Below, piece after piece: positions 14,847-20,737 of a DNA stretch of 20,737 bases. Under the pieces are notes generated by a model that had not been told where the DNA came from, made no database searches, and saw only the letters and a list, made by a program, of their open reading frames with translations. How positions within the stretch are numbered: the stretch's first letter is position 1; each line of letters begins with the position of its first letter. This DNA is from CBIFVZ01 sp966185765. Lineage in GTDB: Bacteria > Pseudomonadota > Gammaproteobacteria > Enterobacterales > Enterobacteriaceae. The translations under genes and the position numbers were made by a program. The DNA is taken from contig CBIFVZ010000065.1 of the NCBI GenBank assembly GCA_966185765.1, positions 1 through 20,737 on the forward strand. Reading direction: 5' to 3'.

Positions 14847-15572
14847 TCAATGCAAGCGGTGCTGTGCAAGAAAGCGTTCGCCGCCAAGTTGGCGCATCTG
14901 GCGCAAAATCCACTGCTGGCGCGACATGACATAGCCAGAAGGTGCATTGACTTTAAAGCGAATGGGATTTGGCAGTACAGCGGCCAGCAGCGCTGCTTCT
15001 GACTGGCTCAGACGGCTGGCCGGTTTATGAAAATAGTGCTGTGATGCCGCCTCCACACCAAAGATACCATCACCAAATTCGGCAATATTAAGATATACCG
15101 TGAGAATACGACGCTTGCTCCAGACCAGTTCAATGCCTGCCGTTAGCCCCGCTTCCAGCCCCTTACGTAACCAGCTACGCCCATCCCACAGCAGTAAATT
15201 TTTGGCCGTCTGCTGCGTCAGCGTAGAAGCCCCGCGTATACGGGCGCCCTCACCGCTACGCTCGAGCACTTTCTGGATGGACGCCACGTCAAATCCCCAG
15301 TGGCTGGGGAAGGTCTGGTCTTCTGCTGCTACGACGGCCAGCGGCATCCAGGGCGAAATCTCATCCATAGCAACCCAGTCAGAGTGCGCCACATAACTAA
15401 AATCTCCCCGCAGCCACGCGCTAACCTGGCGCTCGGCCATCACCGCCGAAAATGGCACTGGCAGGAAGCTGAACAGCAGGATACCGCCCCCCCAGAGAAC
15501 AACCAGCACCAGCGCAATGCGCAATAGCCAGCGCTTCACCCAGGCTTTCACCCCGGAACTCCGTTTACGCAT
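14847..15572 (-). CDS. mtgA: Monofunctional peptidoglycan glycosyltransferase
   Basis: The start ATG at 15572 gives 241 residues, near the E. coli length (242); the frame extends 20 codons upstream into elbB but with no family similarity. MtgA is a GT51 transglycosylase that polymerises lipid II into glycan strands at the inner membrane. One N-terminal helix (about residues 15-37) is followed by the catalytic domain, with the catalytic Glu E84 in AAEDQTFPSHWGFD and E165 in YLNIAEFGDGIFG. The start overlaps the end of elbB by eight bases, so the two are co-transcribed. It is convergent with npr. Confidence 0.97.
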   Translation of the reverse strand: MRKRSSGVKAWVKRWLLRIALVLVVLWGGGILLFSFLPVPFSAVMAERQVSAWLRGDFSYVAHSDWVAMDEISPWMPLAVVAAEDQTFPSHWGFDVASIQKVLERSGEGARIRGASTLTQQTAKNLLLWDGRSWLRKGLEAGLTAGIELVWSKRRILTVYLNIAEFGDGIFGVEAASQHYFHKPASRLSQSEAALLAAVLPNPIRFKVNAPSGYVMSRQQWILRQMRQLGGERFLAQHRLH

Positions 15573-16224
15573 CCGCACACAGCCCCAACACGCGTGACAC
15601 CAGCTTCTCGATACCGTCGGCGGCTTCATCAATACGCTGCGCCAGCATATAAGCAGGCGTTGTTACCACCTTCTGTTCTTCATCTACCACAATGTCATTT
15701 ACCGGACACGGCACGTGTTCGCCGCCCATTTCCTCAACCACGTCGGCGGTGTCAACGTCTGTCCCGATGGTCAGGCGCAGCGGTGTCTGCAAAATAACCG
15801 GCAGTAAAGCAGGCGCGATACAGATAAATCCAAGTGGTTTACCTGCTGCGTGGCAATCGCGTGCAAGCGTTACAAGATCAGGCTCAACCGTACAGGCACT
15901 GCCCTGAGTGGCAAAGTTACTCAAATTTTTTGCTGCACCAAAACCACCGGGTACAATCAGCGCATCCAGTTCCTGCGCCTTTGCACTCGCAAGGGGCTGA
16001 ATCGTTCCGCGCACCAGGCGCGCAGCCTCAATAAGGACATTGCGGCTTTCTGCCATCGGCTCGCCCGTCAAATGATTGATTACGTCTGCTTGAGTTTTAT
16101 CTGGTGCAAAACACACTGCTTCGGCCCCATTTCGCGCAATCGCTAACAGCGTAATGACTGTTTCATGGATTTCCGATCCGTCGAAAACCCCGCATCCACT
16201 TAGAACTACACCAATTTTTTTCAC
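15565..16224 (-). CDS. elbB: DJ-1/PfpI-family protein ElbB (isoprenoid biosynthesis protein)
   Basis: This 219-residue protein has the DJ-1/PfpI class I glutamine amidotransferase-like fold; E. coli ElbB (217 residues) has been reported to have low glyoxalase activity and an ill-defined link to isoprenoid synthesis. The nucleophile-elbow cysteine is C135 in LGFICIAPALLP, and VPGGFGAAKNLSNFA is conserved. The start is GTG at 16224 with AAGGA nine bases upstream; no in-frame ATG is near. It overlaps mtgA at its end and diverges from arcZ at its start across about 120 bases. Confidence 0.95.
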   Translation of the reverse strand: MKKIGVVLSGCGVFDGSEIHETVITLLAIARNGAEAVCFAPDKTQADVINHLTGEPMAESRNVLIEAARLVRGTIQPLASAKAQELDALIVPGGFGAAKNLSNFATQGSACTVEPDLVTLARDCHAAGKPLGFICIAPALLPVILQTPLRLTIGTDVDTADVVEEMGGEHVPCPVNDIVVDEEQKVVTTPAYMLAQRIDEAADGIEKLVSRVLGLCADA

Positions 16225-16331
16225 GTTATCATTCCTTTTTGCGAATCAGCCAAAAAAAAGTAATTTTATTAATAAGGACGCTATGCTTCACATATTTTAC
16301 TGATTCAGGTAACAAAGAGCGGAAGATTTGC

Positions 16332-16337
16332 TATCTT
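16332..16337 (+). promoter_or_regulatory. -10 element of the arcZ promoter
   Basis: TATCTT ends seven bases before the expected ArcZ start at 16345. The -35 region (about 16309-16314, GTAACA) is poor. In E. coli arcZ transcription is repressed by ArcA-P. A minus-strand TGTTAC at about 16309-16315 in the same place resembles half of an ArcA site, but I cannot define a complete box. Confidence 0.5.
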
Positions 16338-16344
16338 ATTGCCT

Positions 16345-16468
16345 GTGCAAAAACACTTCCTTATGCACTGCCGCTTACTTCTCCTTATAACATGAACAGG
16401 TGGTGCAGTGATTTCCCTGGTGTTGGCGCAGAATTCGCGCACCCCGGCTCAGCCGGGGTCATTTTTTT
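16345..16468 (+). ncRNA. arcZ: Small regulatory RNA ArcZ (RyhA/SraH)
   Basis: The segment of about 124 bases matches E. coli ArcZ (about 121) as I remember it: it starts GTGC, diverges in the middle, and then has the conserved seed-and-3' part from 16410 (GATTTCCCTGGTGTTGG) to the terminator. ArcZ is an Hfq-dependent RNA cleaved by RNase E to a 3' form of about 56 bases, which activates rpoS translation and represses flhDC and others. Processing here would fall near 16412. It lies between elbB and arcB, opposite to both, as in E. coli. Its last ten bases overlap the end of arcB. The 5' end is inferred from the -10 element. Confidence 0.92.
16441..16468 (+). terminator. ArcZ terminator, immediately 3' of arcB
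   Basis: ACCCCGGC-TCA-GCCGGGGT (16441-16459) is a perfect GC-rich stem, followed by CA and seven T (16462-16468). It is oriented for rightward (ArcZ) transcription. On the other strand the same stem begins right at the arcB stop but has no U-tract, so it would not be a classical terminator for arcB. Confidence 0.92.
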
Positions 16469-18804
16469 GGTGCACTGTCCACCCACGCTTTCAGCACATC
16501 CACATCGTGTTTCCATTCCTGTTTAAGCTCTTCAATCCAGTCCCCTACGTTGTCCCACCAGGCCGGAAGCTCCGGAGACTGAATCTGCTGTGCAACCTGT
16601 TGCAAGTGTCTTAAGCCAACCGAACCGGCAGCGCCTTTAATCTTATGGCCTTCTTCAACAATGCCTTTGCTGTCACGCGCTGTCAGGTTGGACTCCAGCA
16701 CGCTCAGATAACCCGGCATCATTTTCTCAAACATCGCCAGACCGTCAACAATCAGCTTTGGCCCAACCAGTTCCATATACTGCTCCAGCATATCGACATC
16801 AAGCAGCGCTTCATGCTTGCCAGCGTGGTGATGCACCGATGATTCACCACCAGTTTGGGTACTCGCACTGGCACCCCAGAACTTTTTAATCATCGCCGTC
16901 AGTGCCGGTACGGCCAGCGGCTTGCTCAGTACGTCATCCATACCGGCATCCAGATACTCTTTTTTGTCTTTAAGCACGTTGGCAGTCAACGCCACCAGCG
17001 GCGGCAGTGACGCTTTGTCGAAACGATTATGCAGCTCGCGAGCAATATCCAGCCCGGTCATATCCGGCAGCTGAATATCCAGCAACGCCAGGTCGAACTC
17101 ACCTGGCGTAAACATTTCCAGCGCTTGCTGCCCCGTCATGGCCACTTCCACGCTATTGCCCAGTTTTTCAAGGACTGAGCGCGCAACAATCACGTTAAGT
17201 TCGATATCTTCAACCAATAACACATGCAGCGCTGGCAACGGTAAATCGTCGTCTTCGAGCGCATCTTCCACTTCCTCTGCAACCCGTGGTGCATGCACCG
17301 TCAGCGTGAAGGTCGAGCCTTTACCCGGCTTGCTGACAACGGTGATGTCACCGCCCATGTTTTTCGCCAGCCGACGCGAGACCGCAAGCCCAATACCGGT
17401 TCCGGTCGCCGGTTTGCCACCACGGTTATCCGTAACCTGGTAATACATAGCAAAAATCTTATCCAGTTCTTCGCCTGGAATACCAATGCCTGAGTCTTCA
17501 ACATCAAAACACAGCATGCCGTTGTGTTCGTAACGCACCCTCACGACCACCTGACCACTTTGGGTAAATTTCACCGCGTTGCTGATGAGATTCCACAGGA
17601 TTTGACGCAGGCGTGTCCCGTCGGTAATGACTTTATGCGGCAACGGTAATGCAGGCTCCAGCATAAAGCGCAGCCCTTTTTGCTGCGCCTGCAAGCCTGA
17701 GAGGTTTTCGAGATCGGCGAGGAAGCTGGTGAAGTCCAGCGGCTGGTTGTCAAGCTGTACCCGACGACGTTCGATTTTATCCATATCGATAATGTCGTTG
17801 AAAATATTACCCAGGGTAACCGCCGATACATGGATAGTTTTCAGGTATTTCTCCTGCTCCTGCGTCAACTCGGTATCGAGCAAGATACGACTCAGTCCGA
17901 CAATACCGTTGAGCGGGGTGCGCAGTTCATGGCTTATCGTCGAGATAAAGGTCGTTTTATCGCGACTGGCGCGTTCAAGCGCGTCCTGGTAGCGCTTACG
18001 CTCGGTAATGTCGCGCCCAAAGCCCATCAGACCGTGGCGCTTGCCCACACGGTCGTAATACGGCACTTTGCGGATTTCAAAGCAAGCCTTGCGGCCATCC
18101 GGATAGTCCAGCCACTGTTCATAAGCCAGCGAAACGTTGTGACGAAACACCTTCTCATCTGTTTCAATGACCTTCTGCGCAATGTCGGGACCATAAACAT
18201 CAAGCGGCTTCAGACCAATAAGCTGCTTCTCACTTTTGCCAGTGAGCAGCTCCATCGCACGGTTACAGCCGGAAAATTCTTTATCTTCGTTGCGGTAAAA
18301 CACCAGGTCCGGCGAGGCATCAAGGAAAGAGCGCAGAAATGAGGACTGCTGTTCAAGCAAAATCTGGGTTTCTTCACGCTCCTTCATCTCAACTTTTAGT
18401 TGTTCAAGCGTGGCATGACGCTCTGCCTCCGCTTTTTCACGGTCGGCAATTTCCTGATTGAGCTGCGCGATGTTGTCTTTTAGCTGTATGTTGAGCGTTA
18501 AATCACGCTCGCGCATCTCTTCAAGCTTTTCCACCAGCCTTGAAAGCCGCTGGCGCGACTCTTCAAGCTGTTCAACCACCACCGAAAGAAAATACACCGC
18601 CCAGGGCGTAATCAACAGGCCAAAAAAGATAGAACGGATAACGTCGATACTGTCGACCTGGCCTCTGAGCAACATGGTCACTGCCATCTGCACAACCATC
18701 GCCAGTACCACCAGTGCCAGCGCCAGTAACAGCGAGAAGCGGACAAGGCCCAGCTTCATCATCAAGTCGACATAATACTGAGCCAGTTTCCGAATTTGCT
18801 TCAT
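16459..18804 (-). CDS. arcB: Aerobic respiration control hybrid sensor kinase ArcB
   Basis: This 781-residue tripartite kinase senses quinone redox state and phosphorylates ArcA. Two inner-membrane helices lie at about 23-45 and 58-77, then a coiled-coil linker and a PAS domain (about 153-270) holding the redox cysteines C180 and C241. H292 of the transmitter is in ISHELRTPLNG, the ATPase has DSGIGIPGEELDKIF and GTGIGLAVSR, the receiver aspartate is D576, and the HPt histidine is H720 (E. coli 717; three extra residues lie in the linker near 640-665, with the run SSVHHHAGKH). AAGGAA lies six bases before the ATG, and a small hairpin ACCTG-N5-CAGGT (18829-18843) lies just upstream. All phosphorelay residues are intact. 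Confidence 0.99.
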   Translation of the reverse strand: MKQIRKLAQYYVDLMMKLGLVRFSLLLALALVVLAMVVQMAVTMLLRGQVDSIDVIRSIFFGLLITPWAVYFLSVVVEQLEESRQRLSRLVEKLEEMRERDLTLNIQLKDNIAQLNQEIADREKAEAERHATLEQLKVEMKEREETQILLEQQSSFLRSFLDASPDLVFYRNEDKEFSGCNRAMELLTGKSEKQLIGLKPLDVYGPDIAQKVIETDEKVFRHNVSLAYEQWLDYPDGRKACFEIRKVPYYDRVGKRHGLMGFGRDITERKRYQDALERASRDKTTFISTISHELRTPLNGIVGLSRILLDTELTQEQEKYLKTIHVSAVTLGNIFNDIIDMDKIERRRVQLDNQPLDFTSFLADLENLSGLQAQQKGLRFMLEPALPLPHKVITDGTRLRQILWNLISNAVKFTQSGQVVVRVRYEHNGMLCFDVEDSGIGIPGEELDKIFAMYYQVTDNRGGKPATGTGIGLAVSRRLAKNMGGDITVVSKPGKGSTFTLTVHAPRVAEEVEDALEDDDLPLPALHVLLVEDIELNVIVARSVLEKLGNSVEVAMTGQQALEMFTPGEFDLALLDIQLPDMTGLDIARELHNRFDKASLPPLVALTANVLKDKKEYLDAGMDDVLSKPLAVPALTAMIKKFWGASASTQTGGESSVHHHAGKHEALLDVDMLEQYMELVGPKLIVDGLAMFEKMMPGYLSVLESNLTARDSKGIVEEGHKIKGAAGSVGLRHLQQVAQQIQSPELPAWWDNVGDWIEELKQEWKHDVDVLKAWVDSAPKK

Positions 18805-18980
18805 TGAGATTCCTTTGCAGCGTGATAAACCTGAACCGCAGGTGAGGATGGCAGCATTCTGAACGGGCCAACCGGCTCGCAGACAGCCGTTGTCGGTATG
18901 TACAGTGCGACTCCATTACGCCTGGACCTGACGCACAATGACCGTGAGAATGGCGTTGCCGACCCGATTCTTAGCCCTCA

Positions 18981-18986
18981 ATCATA
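18981..18986 (-). promoter_or_regulatory. Possible -10 element for arcB
   Basis: TATGAT on the minus strand is a five-of-six match in the 298-base gap between yhcC and arcB. No good -35 is at the right distance. It would give an arcB leader of about 170 bases. Confidence 0.3.
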
Positions 18987-19055
18987 TACTCAAAATAAGA
19001 TGAGTTGCAGGCGCGCAGCAAGAACGTGCGGCATGGGGCAAGAAAACGCGGCGAC

Positions 19056-19081
19056 GGGCGTCTAAAAAAGGGATGACGCCC
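19056..19081 (-). repeat. Perfect stem-loop just after yhcC
   Basis: GGGCGTC (19056-19062) and GACGCCC (19075-19081) form a seven-pair stem. The loop of 12 contains a run of six A on the plus strand (T on the transcript side). Because the U-run is in the loop and not after the stem, it is not a standard Rho-independent terminator, although it lies 22 bases past the yhcC stop. Confidence 0.45.
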
Positions 19082-19102
19082 AGGTCTGAGGAAAGGAGGA
19101 CA

Positions 19103-20029
19103 TTATTCAGGAAGTTGCCAGGCGCGCCCCAGTGCTGAACCCTGCGCGCCGTGCTGTTGCAGCCAGCGGTCAAGTTCGACCATGCCGGTCCAGCGGTTTT
19201 CACACCACGGCGGCGCCAGCAGCGTTGGGCGACGCGCACTGGCAGAAATACGGTGATACACCACCTCCGGTGGCGTATGGCGAATCATGTCACCGGCAAT
19301 CGCGGTATATTCCTCAAGCGTAATCGCCGCAAGTCGACCGGCCTGCCAGGCCTTCGCCATCGTGCTGCCAGTAACAATGTGCAGCGGATGCAGCTTAATG
19401 CCTTCAACGCCGGTTTCAACAACCTCACTCAGCGTTGCCATGCAGGCGGCCTTATCTTCCCCGGGCAAACCAACAATAAGATGACTGCATACTTTCAGGC
19501 CACGTGCCCGCGCCCGACGTGTCGTTTGCTGGTAGCAGGCAAAGTCATGGCCACGGTTGATACGGCGCAGGGTGTTATCGTGCGCGCTTTGCAGTCCCAA
19601 CTCCAGCCAGACTTCATAGCCCTGCTGGCGGTACTCGCTGAGTAAATCAAGCACACTGTCTGGCACACAGTCCGGACGCGTGCCAATGCACAACCCCACA
19701 ACATCAGCCTGGCTCACCGCCTCTTTATACATATTGCGCAGCACCTGCACTTCTGCAAACGTGCTGGTATAAGCCTGGAAATAGGCAAGATAACGGCTGG
19801 CACGGTTAATACGCCCGGCCTGATGCGCCAGTTGCTCACGGATAGTGCGGTGCTGCTCGGCCTCATCTGCGAACGACGCCACATTGCAGAAGGTGCAGCC
19901 ACCGCGCCCAATGGTGCCATCACGATTTGGACAGCTAAAGCCACCGTGCAGCGTCAGCTTATGGACTTTTTCGCCGTAGCGACGAGCAAGATCGCCGCCA
20001 AACATATTGACTAATTTTTGTAACTGCAT
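19103..20029 (-). CDS. yhcC: Radical SAM protein YhcC
   Basis: This 308-residue protein is a radical SAM enzyme of the TIGR01212/Elp3-like type, one residue shorter than E. coli YhcC (309). The 4Fe-4S ligands have the extended spacing C33-X11-C45-X2-C48, in the segments GGFSCPNRDG and GGCTFCNVASFAD; the conserved GLCIGTRPDCVPD and GLQSAHDNTLRRINRGHD are present. The reaction is not established. In many genomes the family sits by gltB, as here. A perfect TATAAT lies about 110 bases upstream inside two ARG-box-like sequences. Confidence 0.96.
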   Translation of the reverse strand: MQLQKLVNMFGGDLARRYGEKVHKLTLHGGFSCPNRDGTIGRGGCTFCNVASFADEAEQHRTIREQLAHQAGRINRASRYLAYFQAYTSTFAEVQVLRNMYKEAVSQADVVGLCIGTRPDCVPDSVLDLLSEYRQQGYEVWLELGLQSAHDNTLRRINRGHDFACYQQTTRRARARGLKVCSHLIVGLPGEDKAACMATLSEVVETGVEGIKLHPLHIVTGSTMAKAWQAGRLAAITLEEYTAIAGDMIRHTPPEVVYHRISASARRPTLLAPPWCENRWTGMVELDRWLQQHGAQGSALGRAWQLPE

Positions 20030-20047
20030 AATCTGTTGGACCGGCCT

Positions 20048-20084
20048 GCAAAAGGGGCCAAGCCTGCCACTTCCGTGCTTTTGC
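20048..20084 (-). repeat. Inverted repeat in the yhcC leader
   Basis: GCAAAAG (20048-20054) and CTTTTGC (20078-20084) are perfect seven-base arms around 23 bases. It is transcribed in the leftward yhcC leader if the TATAAT at 20137-20142 is the promoter. The function is unknown and such a repeat could arise by chance. Confidence 0.35.
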
Positions 20085-20121
20085 GGCGATGACCTGGATC
20101 AAGCGCCCGCCCAGCAAACAC

Positions 20122-20160
20122 TATGCATATCCATTCATTATAAATGCAAAATAAATCACA
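20122..20160. promoter_or_regulatory. Two tandem ARG-box-like sites over a yhcC promoter
   Basis: Against the 18-base ARG box WNTGAATWWWWATTCANW, 20122-20139 has TGCAT-N4-ATTCA (nine of ten core positions) and 20143-20160 has TGCAA-N4-AATCA (seven of ten). The boxes are separated by exactly three bases, the spacing used by ArgR hexamers. The minus-strand TATAAT (20137-20142) lies across the end of box 1 and the gap. It would start yhcC transcription near 20130; the -35 is weak (ATGATG, 20159-20164, spacer 16). ArgR is known to bind the gltBDF control region in E. coli; the exact site position there is not known to me. Confidence 0.6.
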
Positions 20161-20321
20161 TCATTTGTAATTACTTTTACTTATACTCCGCACAGCTAAA
20201 TAAAGAATTTCTGCGTCATTGAAAAACAGAACCATACTGCAAGCTTACGTTGAAAAGCAGCATAAAAAACCACACAATGAACTAACGCCAGAATTCCCTC
20301 ATATTATCCGCGCTTTCAGAC

Positions 20322-20337
20322 AGTGAGTCAGATCACA
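20322..20337. promoter_or_regulatory. CRP site upstream of gltB
   Basis: AGTGA-GTCAGA-TCACA matches nine of ten positions of the CRP core TGTGA-N6-TCACA. The centre (20329.5) is about 155 bases before the predicted gltB start, farther than a usual activator site. CRP is one of the known regulators of gltBDF in E. coli, together with Lrp, IHF and ArgR. The AT-rich stretch 20340-20430 between this site and the promoter would suit Lrp or IHF, but I could not place either by eye. Confidence 0.5.
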
Positions 20338-20448
20338 TTATGCGCAGCGAAAAATGCCTGTGCTTTTCGAAGCAAAACACAATTAAAATCATAAAAAACA
20401 ACATGATACATAAAAAACCATAACTCCGCACACCGATAAGGTTGCCAT

Positions 20449-20477
20449 TTGACCTGTGTGCGCTTTCCCGATAAGTT
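20449..20477 (+). promoter_or_regulatory. Sigma-70 promoter for gltB
   Basis: TTGACC (20449-20454) and TAAGTT (20472-20477) are 17 bases apart, giving a start near 20484. The -35 is strong, the -10 is weak, as suits an activated (Lrp-dependent) promoter. The surrounding sequence resembles the E. coli gltB promoter as I remember it. The resulting leader before the ATG at 20706 is about 220 bases. Confidence 0.65.
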
Positions 20478-20500
20478 GGAATTTCACTGGAAGCTATCTC

Positions 20501-20638
20501 GGTGGAGGCTCTCTCCATCATACTTATGCAGTAATTAAAGATTCCCCCTAAGCAAGTCCTCAATACTTGTATAGCCGCTGCGAAGGTCTCAGGGAGGGTG
20601 AAACGGATGCGTGTGAGCTGCGCTTTCATTCCGTCACC
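20501..20638 (+). promoter_or_regulatory. Structured gltB leader: two hairpins
   Basis: GGTGGAG (20501-20507) pairs with CTCCATC (20513-20519) around a five-base loop, close to the 5' end of the predicted transcript. Further on GGTG (20597-20600) plus ACGG (20603-20606) pairs with CCGTCACC (20631-20638), with a two-base bulge; this hairpin has the ATG at 20607 in its loop. No U-tract follows either. Whether they regulate gltB is unknown. Confidence 0.4.
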
Positions 20639-20705
20639 TTACCCTCGCTGCGCCCGCGCGCAATCGGTACCGGGAATCCCGCAGAGCCTGGGGAGGTTCA
20701 CTGAT

Positions 20706-20737
20706 ATGTTGTACGATAAATCCCTTGAGAAGGATAA
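20706..20737 (+). CDS. gltB: Glutamate synthase large subunit, first 10 codons (cut by window edge)
   Basis: From the ATG at 20706 the reading MLYDKSLEKD is the known start of the GltB propeptide, whose next residues outside the window should lead to the catalytic Cys of the mature enzyme. GltB with GltD makes glutamate from glutamine and 2-oxoglutarate using NADPH. GGGGAGG (20690-20696) lies nine bases upstream, a near-perfect ribosome-binding site, and supports this start. An in-frame ATG at 20607 would add 33 residues, but it lacks such a site and its residues do not match the longer E. coli annotation. Regulation is expected from the sites upstream. Confidence 0.92.
   Translation, partial: MLYDKSLEKD

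Noticed and set aside
14733..15002. 89-codon rightward frame after npr, starting TTG next to the npr stop
   Set aside because: More than half lies antisense to mtgA, the start is TTG without its own ribosome-binding site, and the protein resembles nothing I know.
16441..16459. Classical terminator for arcB
   Set aside because: The stem is perfect but on the arcB strand the bases after it are GC-rich without a U-tract; only the ArcZ direction fits.
16239..16526. 95-codon rightward frame over the arcZ region
   Set aside because: It covers the elbB promoter, all of arcZ and the arcB 3' end; the region is explained by the small RNA and the frame is not protein-like.
20007..20222. 71-codon rightward frame at the yhcC start and upstream gap
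   Set aside because: It begins inside yhcC antisense, lacks a ribosome-binding site and crosses the proposed ArgR sites.

Overview
The window is a chromosomal segment from a member of the Enterobacteriaceae that is close to Escherichia, Klebsiella and Enterobacter but is not E. coli itself. I infer this from protein-by-protein similarity recalled from E. coli K-12 and from gene order, which follows the E. coli rplU/ispB to gltB region. Every long gene is intact. There is no insertion sequence, prophage, tRNA, rRNA or CRISPR array, and I see no sign of recent transfer. The window ends inside two genes: the first 14 codons of rplU at the left edge and the first codons of gltB at the right edge.

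Layout. (1) 1-1760: rplU (leftward, cut) and ispB (rightward) diverge, followed by the small DNA-binding gene sfsB (nlp) and a bidirectional terminator. (2) 1765-6549, leftward: the phospholipid-trafficking operon mlaFEDCB, then a terminator, then ibaG and murA. (3) 6780-14732, rightward: yrbG, kdsD, kdsC, lptC, lptA, lptB, then rpoN, hpf, ptsN, rapZ and npr, packed with short gaps or 4-20 base overlaps. (4) 14847-20029, leftward: mtgA, elbB, arcB and yhcC, with the small RNA gene arcZ running rightward between elbB and arcB and sharing its terminator with the end of arcB. (5) 20030-20737: a control region of almost 700 bases, with sites that fit ArgR, CRP and a sigma-70 promoter, leading into gltB.

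Together the genes cover envelope building (peptidoglycan: murA, mtgA; Kdo for LPS: kdsD, kdsC; LPS export: lptA, lptB, lptC; outer-membrane lipid asymmetry: mla; quinone side chain: ispB). They also cover nitrogen and phosphotransfer regulation (rpoN, ptsN, npr, rapZ, gltB), ribosome hibernation (hpf) and redox control (arcB, arcZ).

I found no new multi-gene system. The observations most worth checking are regulatory: a tandem pair of ARG-box-like sites with the canonical 3-base gap lying on a perfect TATAAT in front of yhcC; a gltB leader whose upstream in-frame extension does not keep the E. coli reading frame; the overlapping arcZ/arcB ends; a palindrome upstream of sfsB; and the absence of yrbL between npr and mtgA.
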